Notes: generated from the sequence alone by a model not told the origin. DNA of 64,000 nucleotides from Streptomyces lasiicapitis (GCF_014646335.1 NZ_BMNG01000009.1:124001-188000); one strand, 5' to 3'; numbered from the stretch's first letter, positions 50,932 through 59,284 are shown. Program-made: numbers and translations.

Positions 50932-52161
50932 TCAGGACGGCACGGGGCGCAGGCGCACCGGCAGTTCCGCGTGCCCGTTGGAGATGAAGGACGCCAGGGG
51001 GCGGAGTTCGTCGGCGGGGACGGCGAGTTCGAGCGCGGGGAAGCGGTCGAAGAGGGCGCGTACGGCCGTGGCGACTTCGAGGCGGGCCAGGGCGGAGCCC
51101 AGGCAGAAGTGCGCGCCGTGACCGAACGCCAGGTGGTCCTTGAGCGTGCGCGTGACGTCGAAGGTGTCGGCGGTCGGGCCGTGCCAGTCGGGGTGGCGGT
51201 TGGCGGCGGCGTAGGAGGCGAGGACGGCTTCCCCGGCGGCGATGGTGACGCCGCCCGGCAGCTTGATGTCGGTGAGGGCGTACCGCAGGGGGAGATGGGC
51301 GACGGCCGGCTCGTGCCGCAGGGTCTCCTCGACGAGGTCGGACCAGTCGGCGCGCCCGGCGCGGACGTGGTCGAGCTGGCCGGGCTGGGTGAGCAGGGCG
51401 GTGACGGCCTGGTCGATGACGTTGACCGTGGTCTCGTAGCCCGCGCTGATCATCAGCAGCAGGGTGTCGCGGAGTTCGGTGGCGGACAGGCGGCTGCCGT
51501 CGCCCTCCTCGTCGCGGGCGGCGATGAGCAGCGAGGTCATGTCGTCGCCGGGCTCGGCCCGCTTCGTCGCGATCAGCTCGCCCAGGGCCTCGTAGAGCCT
51601 GCCCGTGTTGGCGTTTGCCTCCTCGCCGGTGAGGGTGGTGTCGAAGACGGCGTCGACCAGGGCGCGCAAACCGGCGCGCTGCGGCGCGGGGACGCCCATG
51701 AGGTGGCCGATGACCGCGATCGGCAGCGGGTAGGCGAGGCGCTCGCGCAGATCGACGACCGCGCCTTCGGGCACCGTCGCCAGCTCGTCCATGAAGCCGG
51801 TGACGATGTCCTCGACGACCGGCTTCAGGTCGTTCACCCGGCGGGCGCTGAAGGCGGGCGCGACCATGCGCCGCAGCCGCCGGTGCTCGGCGCCGTACGC
51901 GGTGAACATGTTCTCCACCGCGACCCACAGCGCGAGCGGCCAGACCGGCACTTTCTTGTCGAACTCGGGCCAGTGGGCGCGGGCGTCCTTGGACACGTCG
52001 GGGCTGCCCAGGAGCTGCTTGAGCACGACGGGGTCCGTCACGGCCCACGCGGTCACGCCGAGTATGTCGACGAGGACCGCCGGTCCGTGGTCGCGCAGCC
52101 GCCGGTCCTCGTCGTGGCGCCGGACACCGCTGGGATCGAGCACGATCGGCCGGGATGTCAT
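50932..52161 (-). CDS. Cytochrome P450 (CYP107-like class I)
   Basis: 409-residue soluble P450, a typical bacterial length. ATG 52161 has AAGGAGA upstream. I-helix motif LLLMISAGYETTVNVIDQ near residue 235 carries the AGxxT oxygen-activating Thr. The ExxR pair is VEETLRHEP near 280. The heme-binding loop FGHGAHFCLGSALARLEV near 352 has the axial Cys. PVDxLxR-type segments are replaced by PLRYALTDIKLPGGVTIAAGE. It needs separate ferredoxin and reductase partners, none of which is adjacent. The substrate is unknown. It converges on the BtuF-like gene with 6 bases between stops. Confidence 0.93.
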   Translation of the reverse strand: MTSRPIVLDPSGVRRHDEDRRLRDHGPAVLVDILGVTAWAVTDPVVLKQLLGSPDVSKDARAHWPEFDKKVPVWPLALWVAVENMFTAYGAEHRRLRRMVAPAFSARRVNDLKPVVEDIVTGFMDELATVPEGAVVDLRERLAYPLPIAVIGHLMGVPAPQRAGLRALVDAVFDTTLTGEEANANTGRLYEALGELIATKRAEPGDDMTSLLIAARDEEGDGSRLSATELRDTLLLMISAGYETTVNVIDQAVTALLTQPGQLDHVRAGRADWSDLVEETLRHEPAVAHLPLRYALTDIKLPGGVTIAAGEAVLASYAAANRHPDWHGPTADTFDVTRTLKDHLAFGHGAHFCLGSALARLEVATAVRALFDRFPALELAVPADELRPLASFISNGHAELPVRLRPVPS

Positions 52162-52173
52162 GCCGGTCTCCTT

Positions 52174-52191
52174 GAGTCGAGTCGAGTCGAG
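52174..52191. repeat. Short tandem repeat GAGTC x3
   Basis: GAGTC is repeated three times plus GAG immediately upstream of the P450 ribosome-binding site. The copy number could vary and change spacing to the promoter. Confidence 0.6.
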
Positions 52192-52346
52192 GGAAACGGG
52201 TGGTGCTGGGCATGGCAGAGCGGGGTGGTCCTGGTTCGCCGTACAACCTTTCGGTATCAGCGAGGGTCAAGTGACATGAAACGACGGTGAATTCCAGTGG
52301 GACATTCAGCCGTCGCCCTCCCTGAGCGAAGGAACCACGGAAGTCT

Positions 52347-53864
52347 ATGTCGCGTGCAAGCCGTCGAGTCCGTCTCACCGCACCTCTGTTCGCCACCTTC
52401 CTGCTGACGGGCGGGTTCACCGCCTGGTCGCTCGGGCAGGGCCAGGCCGAGGCCGCCACCCCCGCCGCCCCTGAGGCCGCCGCGAAGGCGACCGACGACT
52501 TCAACGGCGACGGCTACGCCGACCTGGTCGCAGGAGCCCCCGGAGGCACCGTCTCCGGCAAGAAGAAGGCCGGGTACGTGGCCGTGACGTACGGCTCCAA
52601 GAACGGCCTCGACCCCGCCCGGAAGAAGATCGTCAGCCGCTCCACCAGCGGCGTGCCCGGCGCGGCCACCACCAAGCAGGAGTTCGGCCGCTGGGTCACC
52701 AAGGGCGACCTGGACAAGGACGGCTACACCGACCTCGTCATCGGCTCCGACGGCGTGGTCGAGCCCGGCGGCTCGGTGATCCTGTGGGGTTCCAAGGACG
52801 GCCTCACCGGCGGCACCAAGATCTCCACCTTCGGCTTCGCGCCGCAGGCCGGGGACTTCGACGGCGACGGCACCACCGACCTGGCCCTGTTCGCCAAGGT
52901 GCGCTATCACGGCGACGACCCGGTCGACCAGCAGGCCCGCCTGTGGAAGGGCCCCATCTCCCGCACCGGCAAGCCCACCGACACCCTCGACTTCATGGAC
53001 AAGTCGCAGTGGTGGAGCTACAGCAGCGACGAGCGCCCCGACCTCAACTGCTCGCCGCTGCCGGACCTCCCCGAGAGCTGCATCGACGGCCCGCGCTCCG
53101 TGAAGGGCCCGGTCGTGCCGCAGGCCGTCGGCGACATCAACGGCGACGGCCGCGCCGACATCGCCATGAACGACTACTCCGGCGACGGCTCGTGGGGCAA
53201 CAGCGTCCTGTACGGCTCGCCCACCGGCTTCAAGCGCGGCGACGCCCAGGGCGACGGCTCCATGGCCCTCGGTGACGTCAACGGCGACCACTACGACGAC
53301 CTCGTCGTCGGCGACAGCGAGGACGAGTCCCGGGTCACGGTCTCCTACGGCTCGAAGGACGGCCTGAAGCTGGGCGAGGGCGAGGTCCAGAAGTTCAACC
53401 AGGACCTGCCCGGCGTGCCCGGCGCCGACGAGGAAGGCGACGGCTTCGGCGCGTCCGTGGCCGTGGGCGACGTGAACCGCGACGGCTTCGCGGACATCGC
53501 GGTCGGCGCCCCCGGCGAGGACGTGGGCAGCGTCGCCGACGCGGGCTCCGTCACCCTCGTCCGCGGCAGCGCGTCCGGCGTGACCGGCACCGGCGCGCAG
53601 GTCTTCCACCAGAACACGGCGGACGTTCCCGGAGTCGCCGAGAAGGGCGACCAGTTCGGGGCCGCGGCGGCGCTGCTCGATGTCACCGGTGACGGCCGCC
53701 GCGACCTCGCGGTCTCCTCCGTCCACGAGAACGCCGACGCGGGCGCCCTGTGGTCGCTGCGCGGCACCTCCACGGGCCTGACCGCCAAGGACTCCGTGGC
53801 CTTCGGCCCGAAGGACCTCGGGGCGCCGAACACGGCGGCGCTGTTCGGCAGCACGCTGCGCTAG
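52347..53864 (+). CDS. Secreted FG-GAP/VCBS repeat (integrin-alpha-like) protein
   Basis: 505-residue exported protein. The signal peptide (RVRLTAPLFATFLLTGGFTAWSLGQGQAEA) is cleaved near residue 36. The rest contains about seven FG-GAP blades with calcium-binding DxNxDGxxD-type loops: DFNGDGYADLVAGAP, DLDKDGYTDLVIGSD, DFDGDGTTDLALFA, DINGDGRADIAMND, DVNGDHYDDLVVGD, DVNRDGFADIAVGAPGE and DVTGDGRRDLAVSS. These form a calcium-bound seven-bladed propeller. Such proteins are abundant in Streptomyces secretomes and thought to bind surfaces or carbohydrates. No enzymatic domain is present. The stop codon lies in the first unit of a 7-base repeat. Confidence 0.92.
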   Translation: MSRASRRVRLTAPLFATFLLTGGFTAWSLGQGQAEAATPAAPEAAAKATDDFNGDGYADLVAGAPGGTVSGKKKAGYVAVTYGSKNGLDPARKKIVSRSTSGVPGAATTKQEFGRWVTKGDLDKDGYTDLVIGSDGVVEPGGSVILWGSKDGLTGGTKISTFGFAPQAGDFDGDGTTDLALFAKVRYHGDDPVDQQARLWKGPISRTGKPTDTLDFMDKSQWWSYSSDERPDLNCSPLPDLPESCIDGPRSVKGPVVPQAVGDINGDGRADIAMNDYSGDGSWGNSVLYGSPTGFKRGDAQGDGSMALGDVNGDHYDDLVVGDSEDESRVTVSYGSKDGLKLGEGEVQKFNQDLPGVPGADEEGDGFGASVAVGDVNRDGFADIAVGAPGEDVGSVADAGSVTLVRGSASGVTGTGAQVFHQNTADVPGVAEKGDQFGAAAALLDVTGDGRRDLAVSSVHENADAGALWSLRGTSTGLTAKDSVAFGPKDLGAPNTAALFGSTLR

Positions 53865-53895
53865 TCGCTAGTCGCTAGTCGCTAGTCGCTAGTCG
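53861..53895 (+). repeat. Heptamer tandem repeat CTAGTCG x5
   Basis: Five perfect copies of CTAGTCG follow each other, then degenerate CTGGGCG and CTGGTCG. The stop codon TAG of the FG-GAP gene lies in the first copy. In the other frames the repeat also gives stops. Confidence 0.9.
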
Positions 53896-53938
53896 CTGGG
53901 CGCTGGTCGGCGCTGGGCGCCCGGCGCCGGGCCAGTAC

Positions 53939-53991
53939 GGGGCGAGGACGGATCGCGCGGCGCACGCCGCCCGCCGATCCGTCCTCGCCCC
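53939..53991. terminator. Strong bidirectional terminator
   Basis: Arms of 16 bases, 53939-53954 and 53976-53991, are perfectly complementary (GGGGCGAGGACGGATC with its reverse complement). The 21-base loop contains a further GCGGCG/CGCCGC stem. It isolates the following signalling cluster from read-through. Confidence 0.85.
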
Positions 53992-54000
53992 GCGACCTCA

Positions 54001-54029
54001 TTGACGTGTGCCCGCCAGCTCCTTAGCGT
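54001..54029 (+). promoter_or_regulatory. HrdB-type promoter of the Crp/Fnr regulator
   Basis: TTGACG (54001-54006), 17-base spacer, TAGCGT (54024-54029) is an excellent Streptomyces housekeeping promoter. The start would be near 54036, about 32 bases before TTG 54068, which supports that start codon. Confidence 0.75.
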
Positions 54030-54067
54030 GCTGTCCCCCGGTCGGCGACGGACCAGGAGCGGACAGC

Positions 54068-54775
54068 TTGAGTCTCATCGAACAGGAACAACCCCTGCTC
54101 GACGCGTTACGGGCGCAGGACCGAGCGGCCCTCCTCGCGCTGGGCGTCCGGCGTGACTACGAGGGCGGCGACGTGCTCCTGCCCGAACGCGCCACCACTT
54201 CGTACGTCGTCGCGATCCTCCGTGGCTGGGCGGTGGTCTCCGTGGAGACCGAGCGCGGCCAGCGCCTCATCCTCGCCCTGCGCGGCGCCGGAGAACTGGT
54301 CGGCGAACTCGCGGCCGTGGACCGCAGGCCCCGCAGCGCCACGGTGACGGCCCTCGGACCCGTGGCCGCCGTGGTGATCCCCGGCGACCGCTTCCGCGGA
54401 TTCCTCGGGTCCAACCCCGCGGCCAGCGCGCTTGTGCTCAAGCAGCTCAGCTCCCGGCTGCGCAGCTCCGACGGCGAACGCCGCTCGCTGGCCTCGGAGA
54501 ACGTACTGCAACGCCTCGCGGCTCGCCTCGTGGAACTGGCCGACCGCACCGGCCGCCGCAACCCCGACGGCAGCGTGACCATCGACCTTCCGCTGCCCCA
54601 GCACGACCTCGCCGCCTCCGTCGGATCGACCCGCGAGGCCGTCGCCAAGGCCCTGCGGCTCCTGCGCGAGCAGGGCATCGTGCGCACCGCCACCAAACGC
54701 CTCGTCGTCACCGACGCGGAGCCGCTGCGCCTGCTCGCGGGAGACGGTCCCGCGACCGCGCGGCCGGGTGTGTAA
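54068..54775 (+). CDS. Crp/Fnr-family transcriptional regulator
   Basis: 235-residue cyclic-nucleotide-type regulator. TTG 54068 has AGGAG 8 bases upstream and follows a clear promoter. The N-terminal cNMP-binding barrel spans residues ~12-120 (YEGGDVLLPERATTSYVVAILRGWAVVSV, GAGELVGELAAVDRRPRSATVTAL). The dimerisation helix is near 125-150. The C-terminal HTH_CRP is LPLPQHDLAASVGSTREAVAKALRLLREQGIV near 176-208. The phosphate-binding cassette is GELVGELAAVDRRPRSA, with Arg near 99 and Ser-Ala following, so it could bind a cyclic nucleotide. It precedes a nucleotide cyclase gene by 68 bases. An in-frame TTA codon (54107-54109) suggests bldA-dependent translation. Confidence 0.92.
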   Translation: MSLIEQEQPLLDALRAQDRAALLALGVRRDYEGGDVLLPERATTSYVVAILRGWAVVSVETERGQRLILALRGAGELVGELAAVDRRPRSATVTALGPVAAVVIPGDRFRGFLGSNPAASALVLKQLSSRLRSSDGERRSLASENVLQRLAARLVELADRTGRRNPDGSVTIDLPLPQHDLAASVGSTREAVAKALRLLREQGIVRTATKRLVVTDAEPLRLLAGDGPATARPGV

Positions 54776-54843
54776 ACGGCTACATACGCCGCGGCCTTAC
54801 GAGGCCATCCTGGGTATGGCGCAACGACGTTCAGGGGGTTGGA

Positions 54844-55668
54844 GTGAGCAGTCACGAGGCCGTCCACCGGCTGGTGGTGAGCGCGGACGTCAAGGGGTCG
54901 GGGCGCCTGGGGCACCAGGCCAAGCTCCGGTCGCGCAGGGGCATGTACGGCATCTTCGAGTCGGCCTTCGACGCGGTGGCGGTGGGCGGCGGCCAGGTGC
55001 ACCTGGAGGACCGGGGCGACGGCGTGCTCGCCGCGCTCGCCCCGGAAGTGCCGCCGGTGGACCTGGTGGGGCTGTGGCTCGAAGAGGTCTACCAAGGCGT
55101 GCGCGCCCACAACACGGGACTGAGCGACCGGCTGCGGTTACGGATCGCCATGCACGCGGGCCCCGTCAGCCACGACGGCAGGGGCCTGGTGGGCCGGGCG
55201 GTCGACCTGACGTGCCGGCTGTGCGACAGCCGGGAGGCCAAGGAGATCCTCGCGGCGGACGACGCCATCGACCTGGTCTTCGTGGTCTCCGACGGCCTCT
55301 ACCGGTCGGTGGTCGTCGAGGGCGGCAGGTTCGTGGAGCCCGAGCACTACCGGCCGATTCCCGTACAGGCCAAGGAGACCGACGAGGTCGCGTGGTTCCA
55401 CGTGCCCCGCCGCACCCAGCCGCCCGTGCCCCGGCCCAGACCTCCGGCACGCCCCACGGGGGTGGGCGTGCCGGAGCCCCCGGCCACCGCCGCCACGGGG
55501 GCGACCGGAGCGGAACCCCGCGGCCCGTGGACGACGAAGTACTCCATCAACGTCAACGGCATCAACCAGATCGTGGACGGCGCGGAGGTGCACGGCGACA
55601 TCGTGGGTTCCCGCGGCACGCCCGACCTGCCGGATGACGACGGCGTGGAAGGGGCGGGGCCGCGGTGA
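54844..55668 (+). CDS. Class III nucleotide cyclase-like protein with C-terminal VNGxNxIxDG motif
   Basis: 274-residue cytoplasmic protein. GTG 54844 has GGGGG/TTGGA just upstream. The catalytic domain spans residues ~8-160: VVSADVKGSGR near 11-21 (first metal Asp), VHLEDRGDGVLAAL near 54-67 (second metal Asp in GDG), and LRLRIAMHAGPV near 95-108. GRGLVGRAVDLTCRLCDS near 113-130 has Asp where most cyclases have the transition-state Asn, but keeps the Arg. After a Pro-rich linker (~190-225) comes INVNGINQIVDG near 235-246. The stop overlaps the next gene. It most likely makes a cyclic mononucleotide (cCMP/cUMP in Pycsar relatives, cAMP or cGMP otherwise). The rare Leu codon TTA is at 55138-55140. 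Confidence 0.85.
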   Translation: MSSHEAVHRLVVSADVKGSGRLGHQAKLRSRRGMYGIFESAFDAVAVGGGQVHLEDRGDGVLAALAPEVPPVDLVGLWLEEVYQGVRAHNTGLSDRLRLRIAMHAGPVSHDGRGLVGRAVDLTCRLCDSREAKEILAADDAIDLVFVVSDGLYRSVVVEGGRFVEPEHYRPIPVQAKETDEVAWFHVPRRTQPPVPRPRPPARPTGVGVPEPPATAATGATGAEPRGPWTTKYSINVNGINQIVDGAEVHGDIVGSRGTPDLPDDDGVEGAGPR

Positions 55669-58127
55669 GCGACGACGGAGGGGGCAAGGGCGCGGGGGGT
55701 GGAGGGGGCGGCGGTCAAGGTCCGCAGGGCGGTGGCGGCGGTAAGGCGGGGGGCGACGGAGGAGGAGGCAAGGCGGGCGCCGGCGGGCCGGGCCGTGGGG
55801 GCGGCGCGGGCGCCGGGGCGGCAGGCGGACCCGACGACGGCCGCAGGCACGACACGGCGCGCACCGGACCGATCGACGGCCAGTCGGCGGCCGGCGGACA
55901 CGACGCGGCACAACAGGCGCGCGCCAACTTCGTCGTCAACGGCCGCAACGTCATCCTCGACGGCACCCAGGGCGATGTGGACCTGGGCGACCACCACCAC
56001 TACCACGGAGCCCGTGCGGGCGTACCCCGCCTGGTGTCCGGCACCGTGCCCCACGAGGAACTGCAGCGGCTGCGGCTGGTCTTCGAAAAGCCTCCCGGTT
56101 ACGCGGAACTGCTCGGCCTCCTGAAGCGGCAACGGCTGATCGCGCTGTGCGGCGACCCGGGCACCGGGCGCGGCTACGCGGCCCTGTCGCTGCTCGACGA
56201 GGTCACGCACGGGGAGGTCGAGCGGATGGACCCGCGTACGGAACTGGACCGGATCGACGAGTCGGACCTGGAGGAGGGCCACGGCTATCTGGTGAAGATC
56301 AGCGGTGCGGAGCTGATCAGCAGGGGGCGGCGTCCGAGGCACGACGAGCGGGACAGCGAGGACCGCGAGGAGTGGGACCGGAGGTGGGCCGCCGAGCCGC
56401 CCGCGGAGCTGCATCTCGACCGGCTCGGCACGCTGCTCGACCGACGTGGCGCGTACGCGATCCTCGTGGTCGGGGGCGGCGGATTCGCCGACGAACTGCT
56501 GCGCGGGCGCTACGGTCAGCTCTTCAGCATGCCCTCGGCCGACGGCGTACTGAACAAGCACCTCGAGGATCTGCTGGACCACAGCGAACGCCACCTGGTC
56601 GACCGGGCGCGCACCCTGGCGCGACGGCCGGACGTGGCGGCGGCCATGGGGCTCGACCCGCTGCGCCCCCACGAAGTGGAGTCGCTCGCCCGCCTCGTCG
56701 TCGGGCGCGTCAAGGACGAGAACTCCGAGGACGAACTCCTCGCCGAACTGGGGACCTTCGCCCATTCGCAGGCCGACCGGTGGTTCGCCACCACCGGGCG
56801 GGCCGCGCCGCGCAACCGGGACGCGCTGACGGCGGCGCTGCGCCAGGCGGCCTTCCGCACGGCGATGGCGGTCTACAACGGCTCGCCCTACAGCGTGGCC
56901 GTCGAGGCCGCGGAGCAACTGGCCTGGGAGTTCGGGCAGTCCACGGACCCCGGCCGGGAGCCGGGGCGGCTGCTGTTCAGCGACCACCGCCCCGCTCGGC
57001 TCGCGGCCGCGCGCGCCGAACTGTTCACCGGCGAGGTCACGTTCAACACGCGCAAGCTCGAGACCCGCAAGGTGCGCCTTCAGGGCAGCGCGCTCGCCCG
57101 GGCCGTCCTGGCGCGCGTCTGGGAGGACCACAACGCGCGGGGGCCGCTGTGCCAGTGGCTGCGCACCCAGTGCGAAAACGGCGTGCCGATGGTGTGGGTG
57201 CCGGCCGCCATCACGGCCGCCGCGCTGTGCACGCTCGACTACGCCTACGCCGAGGATGCGATCGTCGCCCCGATGGCGTTCAGCGACTCCCTCCAGCAGC
57301 GCCTGGCAGCCGCGACGGTCCTCGCCCAGGCGGCGGGTCTCAGCGAGTCGGTCCGCCCGATCGTGCGGGACACGGTCCGGGAATGGGCCCGTGAAGGCGA
57401 CGAGATGGAGACCAGTACAGCGGCCTTGGTGCACGGCTTCGGCACCGTGGAGCGGTCGGTCGCCGCCTCCCTCGACGAACTGGGCCGACTGGCGGGACGC
57501 AAGGAGCGGGAGAAGCGGGAGGAGTGGCGCGAGGCGGACTGGGACCTGCTGGTGTACGCCTCCTTCAGTGCGGCGCGGCTGATCACCGGGGCCGAGCCGG
57601 AGACCGTGCTGCGGCGGGTGGGTGCCTGGATGGGCGACCGGCGCACCAGGCACCGCGATCTGGCGCTGCTCACCGTGAACCGGCTGATCTGGCAGCGCCC
57701 CACGCACCTGTGGGGCCTGGAGGAGGTGCCCGCGCTCAAGGACCACATGAACTGGCCGATCGCGGCAGCGCTCCTCGCGGGCACTCCCCAGTACACCGGG
57801 CTCCTTGCGGACCTGGTGTGGTGCGGCCTGGACACCGGCAGATGGCGGGAGGACGTGCAGGACTCGCTCGGCGACTGGATCCGCCGGGGCGAGCACGATC
57901 CGGAACTCCTCGACGTCCTCTGTGACTTCCTTCCCCGCCTCGTCAGCGGTGTCGCCGAAGCCGACCGGCTGCACAACCTCGTACGCCGCCTGCAACGCGA
58001 CCCCGACGAACCCGTGACGCCCGCCACCGCACAGCGACTGCGCGACGCGATCGACGGGCACCGGACCGTCGTCGTCCAGCCGGAGACACCGGCCCACCGG
58101 ACCAAGAACACGGACGGAGCGAGATGA
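55665..58127 (+). CDS. Large P-loop/helical-repeat (STAND-like) protein with N-terminal VNGxNxIxDG motif
   Basis: 820-residue protein, GTG overlapping the cyclase stop. Residues 1-80 are almost pure Gly plus a few charged residues. Residues ~86-100 carry FVVNGRNVILDG, matching the motif at the cyclase C-terminus, then HHHYHG. Residues ~158-170 show a P-loop LIALCGDPGTGRGYAAL with Arg in place of the Walker Lys. The remainder is mainly alpha-helical, including charged repeats (AGRKEREKREEWREADWD near 610) resembling HEAT/TPR-type scaffolds. No clear effector catalytic domain is present. It resembles STAND sensors that link signal recognition to an effector. Homology beyond this cannot be assessed here. 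Confidence 0.8.
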   Translation: MSDDGGGKGAGGGGGGGQGPQGGGGGKAGGDGGGGKAGAGGPGRGGGAGAGAAGGPDDGRRHDTARTGPIDGQSAAGGHDAAQQARANFVVNGRNVILDGTQGDVDLGDHHHYHGARAGVPRLVSGTVPHEELQRLRLVFEKPPGYAELLGLLKRQRLIALCGDPGTGRGYAALSLLDEVTHGEVERMDPRTELDRIDESDLEEGHGYLVKISGAELISRGRRPRHDERDSEDREEWDRRWAAEPPAELHLDRLGTLLDRRGAYAILVVGGGGFADELLRGRYGQLFSMPSADGVLNKHLEDLLDHSERHLVDRARTLARRPDVAAAMGLDPLRPHEVESLARLVVGRVKDENSEDELLAELGTFAHSQADRWFATTGRAAPRNRDALTAALRQAAFRTAMAVYNGSPYSVAVEAAEQLAWEFGQSTDPGREPGRLLFSDHRPARLAAARAELFTGEVTFNTRKLETRKVRLQGSALARAVLARVWEDHNARGPLCQWLRTQCENGVPMVWVPAAITAAALCTLDYAYAEDAIVAPMAFSDSLQQRLAAATVLAQAAGLSESVRPIVRDTVREWAREGDEMETSTAALVHGFGTVERSVAASLDELGRLAGRKEREKREEWREADWDLLVYASFSAARLITGAEPETVLRRVGAWMGDRRTRHRDLALLTVNRLIWQRPTHLWGLEEVPALKDHMNWPIAAALLAGTPQYTGLLADLVWCGLDTGRWREDVQDSLGDWIRRGEHDPELLDVLCDFLPRLVSGVAEADRLHNLVRRLQRDPDEPVTPATAQRLRDAIDGHRTVVVQPETPAHRTKNTDGAR

Positions 58128-59284
58128 ACATCCAGCACCCGCCGCGCGCCCTCCCATCGGCCCCCGCGGCACTGCCCGCCATGTCGCCCGGTCCCGGACA
58201 TCCACTCCCGCGGTCGCCCTGGACGCCCGCCCCGAGTACGCCGACGACTCCGGCCGAACGCCCGGCGGCCGCACAGGAGTTGGCCGGTCCCTTCCTGCGC
58301 GAGTACCGGCCGGCCTGGCCGTACCGGCACCGCAGTGCCCAGGTCGCGGCCGTGCTGTACTACCGCAGCCGACCGCCCAGGGCAGTGGGCCCCGAGGGCG
58401 AGGAGGGGTTCCTGCTGCGCTGGCTCGCCCGCCCCTACACCGCGTTCGAGCTGCAACTCGGCTGGCACACCGTGTCGTTCAAGGTGGAGCTCCCGGCCGC
58501 GGAGAACGGCAGGTCCTTCCCCACCGACGTCCGCGTGCGCTGGCAGGTGAGCGACCCCTGTCTGGTCGCGCGGAGCCAGGTCACCGATGTCGCCGCGCTG
58601 CTCGTCCCGGAACTGGAGCAGCGACTGCGCGACGTCTCGCGCGGCTACTCCATCAACCGCGCGGAGGAGGTCCGCGACGCGGTGCACGAGGCGCTGAAGG
58701 ACCAGCGCCTGGGCAGCCGATTCGGCCTGGAACTGGACCTCTTCGTGACGATCTCCTGGGACAAGCTCATCCAGGACCACGGCACGAGTCTGGGCCAGGT
58801 GCTGCACCAGACGGACCTCGAGAGGCTCAACCACGAGCTGCGGCGGCTGAAGGACGACAACCAGCGACAGCTCATCAGCCACTGGGCCGCCGACTTCCAA
58901 CGAGCCATCGAGAGGGGCAACCACGCCGTGATGGCGCAGATGATGGCGCGCAACCCCAAGGATCTGGGCGAGATCCGGGAGATGTTCCGCAAGGAGCAGC
59001 GCGAAGAGCGCCAGGACGGCATGGAGTTGATGTCCCGGCTGATCGAGGGCGGACTCCTGGAGCGCTGGGAACTGGGCGACCAGGCCATGGTGGTCGTGGA
59101 GTTCCTGAGGTCGAGCGCGCGCCACGTGCTGTCCGAATCGTCGGAGGCGCCGACGGGCGGTGCGACGCAGTCCGGGCGCACTCCCTTCTGGGAGAAGAAG
59201 GACGACAGCGCGGACACCACCGACGCCTCCGAGGCGGGCGGCGACGCTTACGACCAGCAGTCGCCCGGTCGACCGGGCGACTGA
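58124..59284 (+). CDS. SPFH/band-7-like domain protein, function unknown
   Basis: 386-residue protein, ATG overlapping the previous stop. A Pro-rich disordered N-terminus (~residues 1-60) precedes a domain with FRPAWPYRHRS-like and SFKVELPAAENGRSFPTDVRVRWQVSDPCLVARSQVTDVAALLVPELEQRLRDVS blocks near residues 125-180. YSINRAEEVRDAVHEALKDQRLGSRFGLELDLFVTISWDKL near 180-225 follows. Beta-rich tract, then a conserved amphipathic helix, then V-W-Q-V-x-D is the SPFH/stomatin/prohibitin pattern. A long coiled coil (~230-330) follows. No membrane helix is visible. In defence and conflict systems, SPFH proteins organise complexes at the membrane. The assignment is from pattern, not search. Confidence 0.65.
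   Translation: MNIQHPPRALPSAPAALPAMSPGPGHPLPRSPWTPAPSTPTTPAERPAAAQELAGPFLREYRPAWPYRHRSAQVAAVLYYRSRPPRAVGPEGEEGFLLRWLARPYTAFELQLGWHTVSFKVELPAAENGRSFPTDVRVRWQVSDPCLVARSQVTDVAALLVPELEQRLRDVSRGYSINRAEEVRDAVHEALKDQRLGSRFGLELDLFVTISWDKLIQDHGTSLGQVLHQTDLERLNHELRRLKDDNQRQLISHWAADFQRAIERGNHAVMAQMMARNPKDLGEIREMFRKEQREERQDGMELMSRLIEGGLLERWELGDQAMVVVEFLRSSARHVLSESSEAPTGGATQSGRTPFWEKKDDSADTTDASEAGGDAYDQQSPGRPGD

Noticed and set aside
53939..53991. An attachment site or origin
   Set aside because: The long inverted repeat fits a terminator between co-oriented genes; no integrase, replication gene or direct repeat accompanies it.
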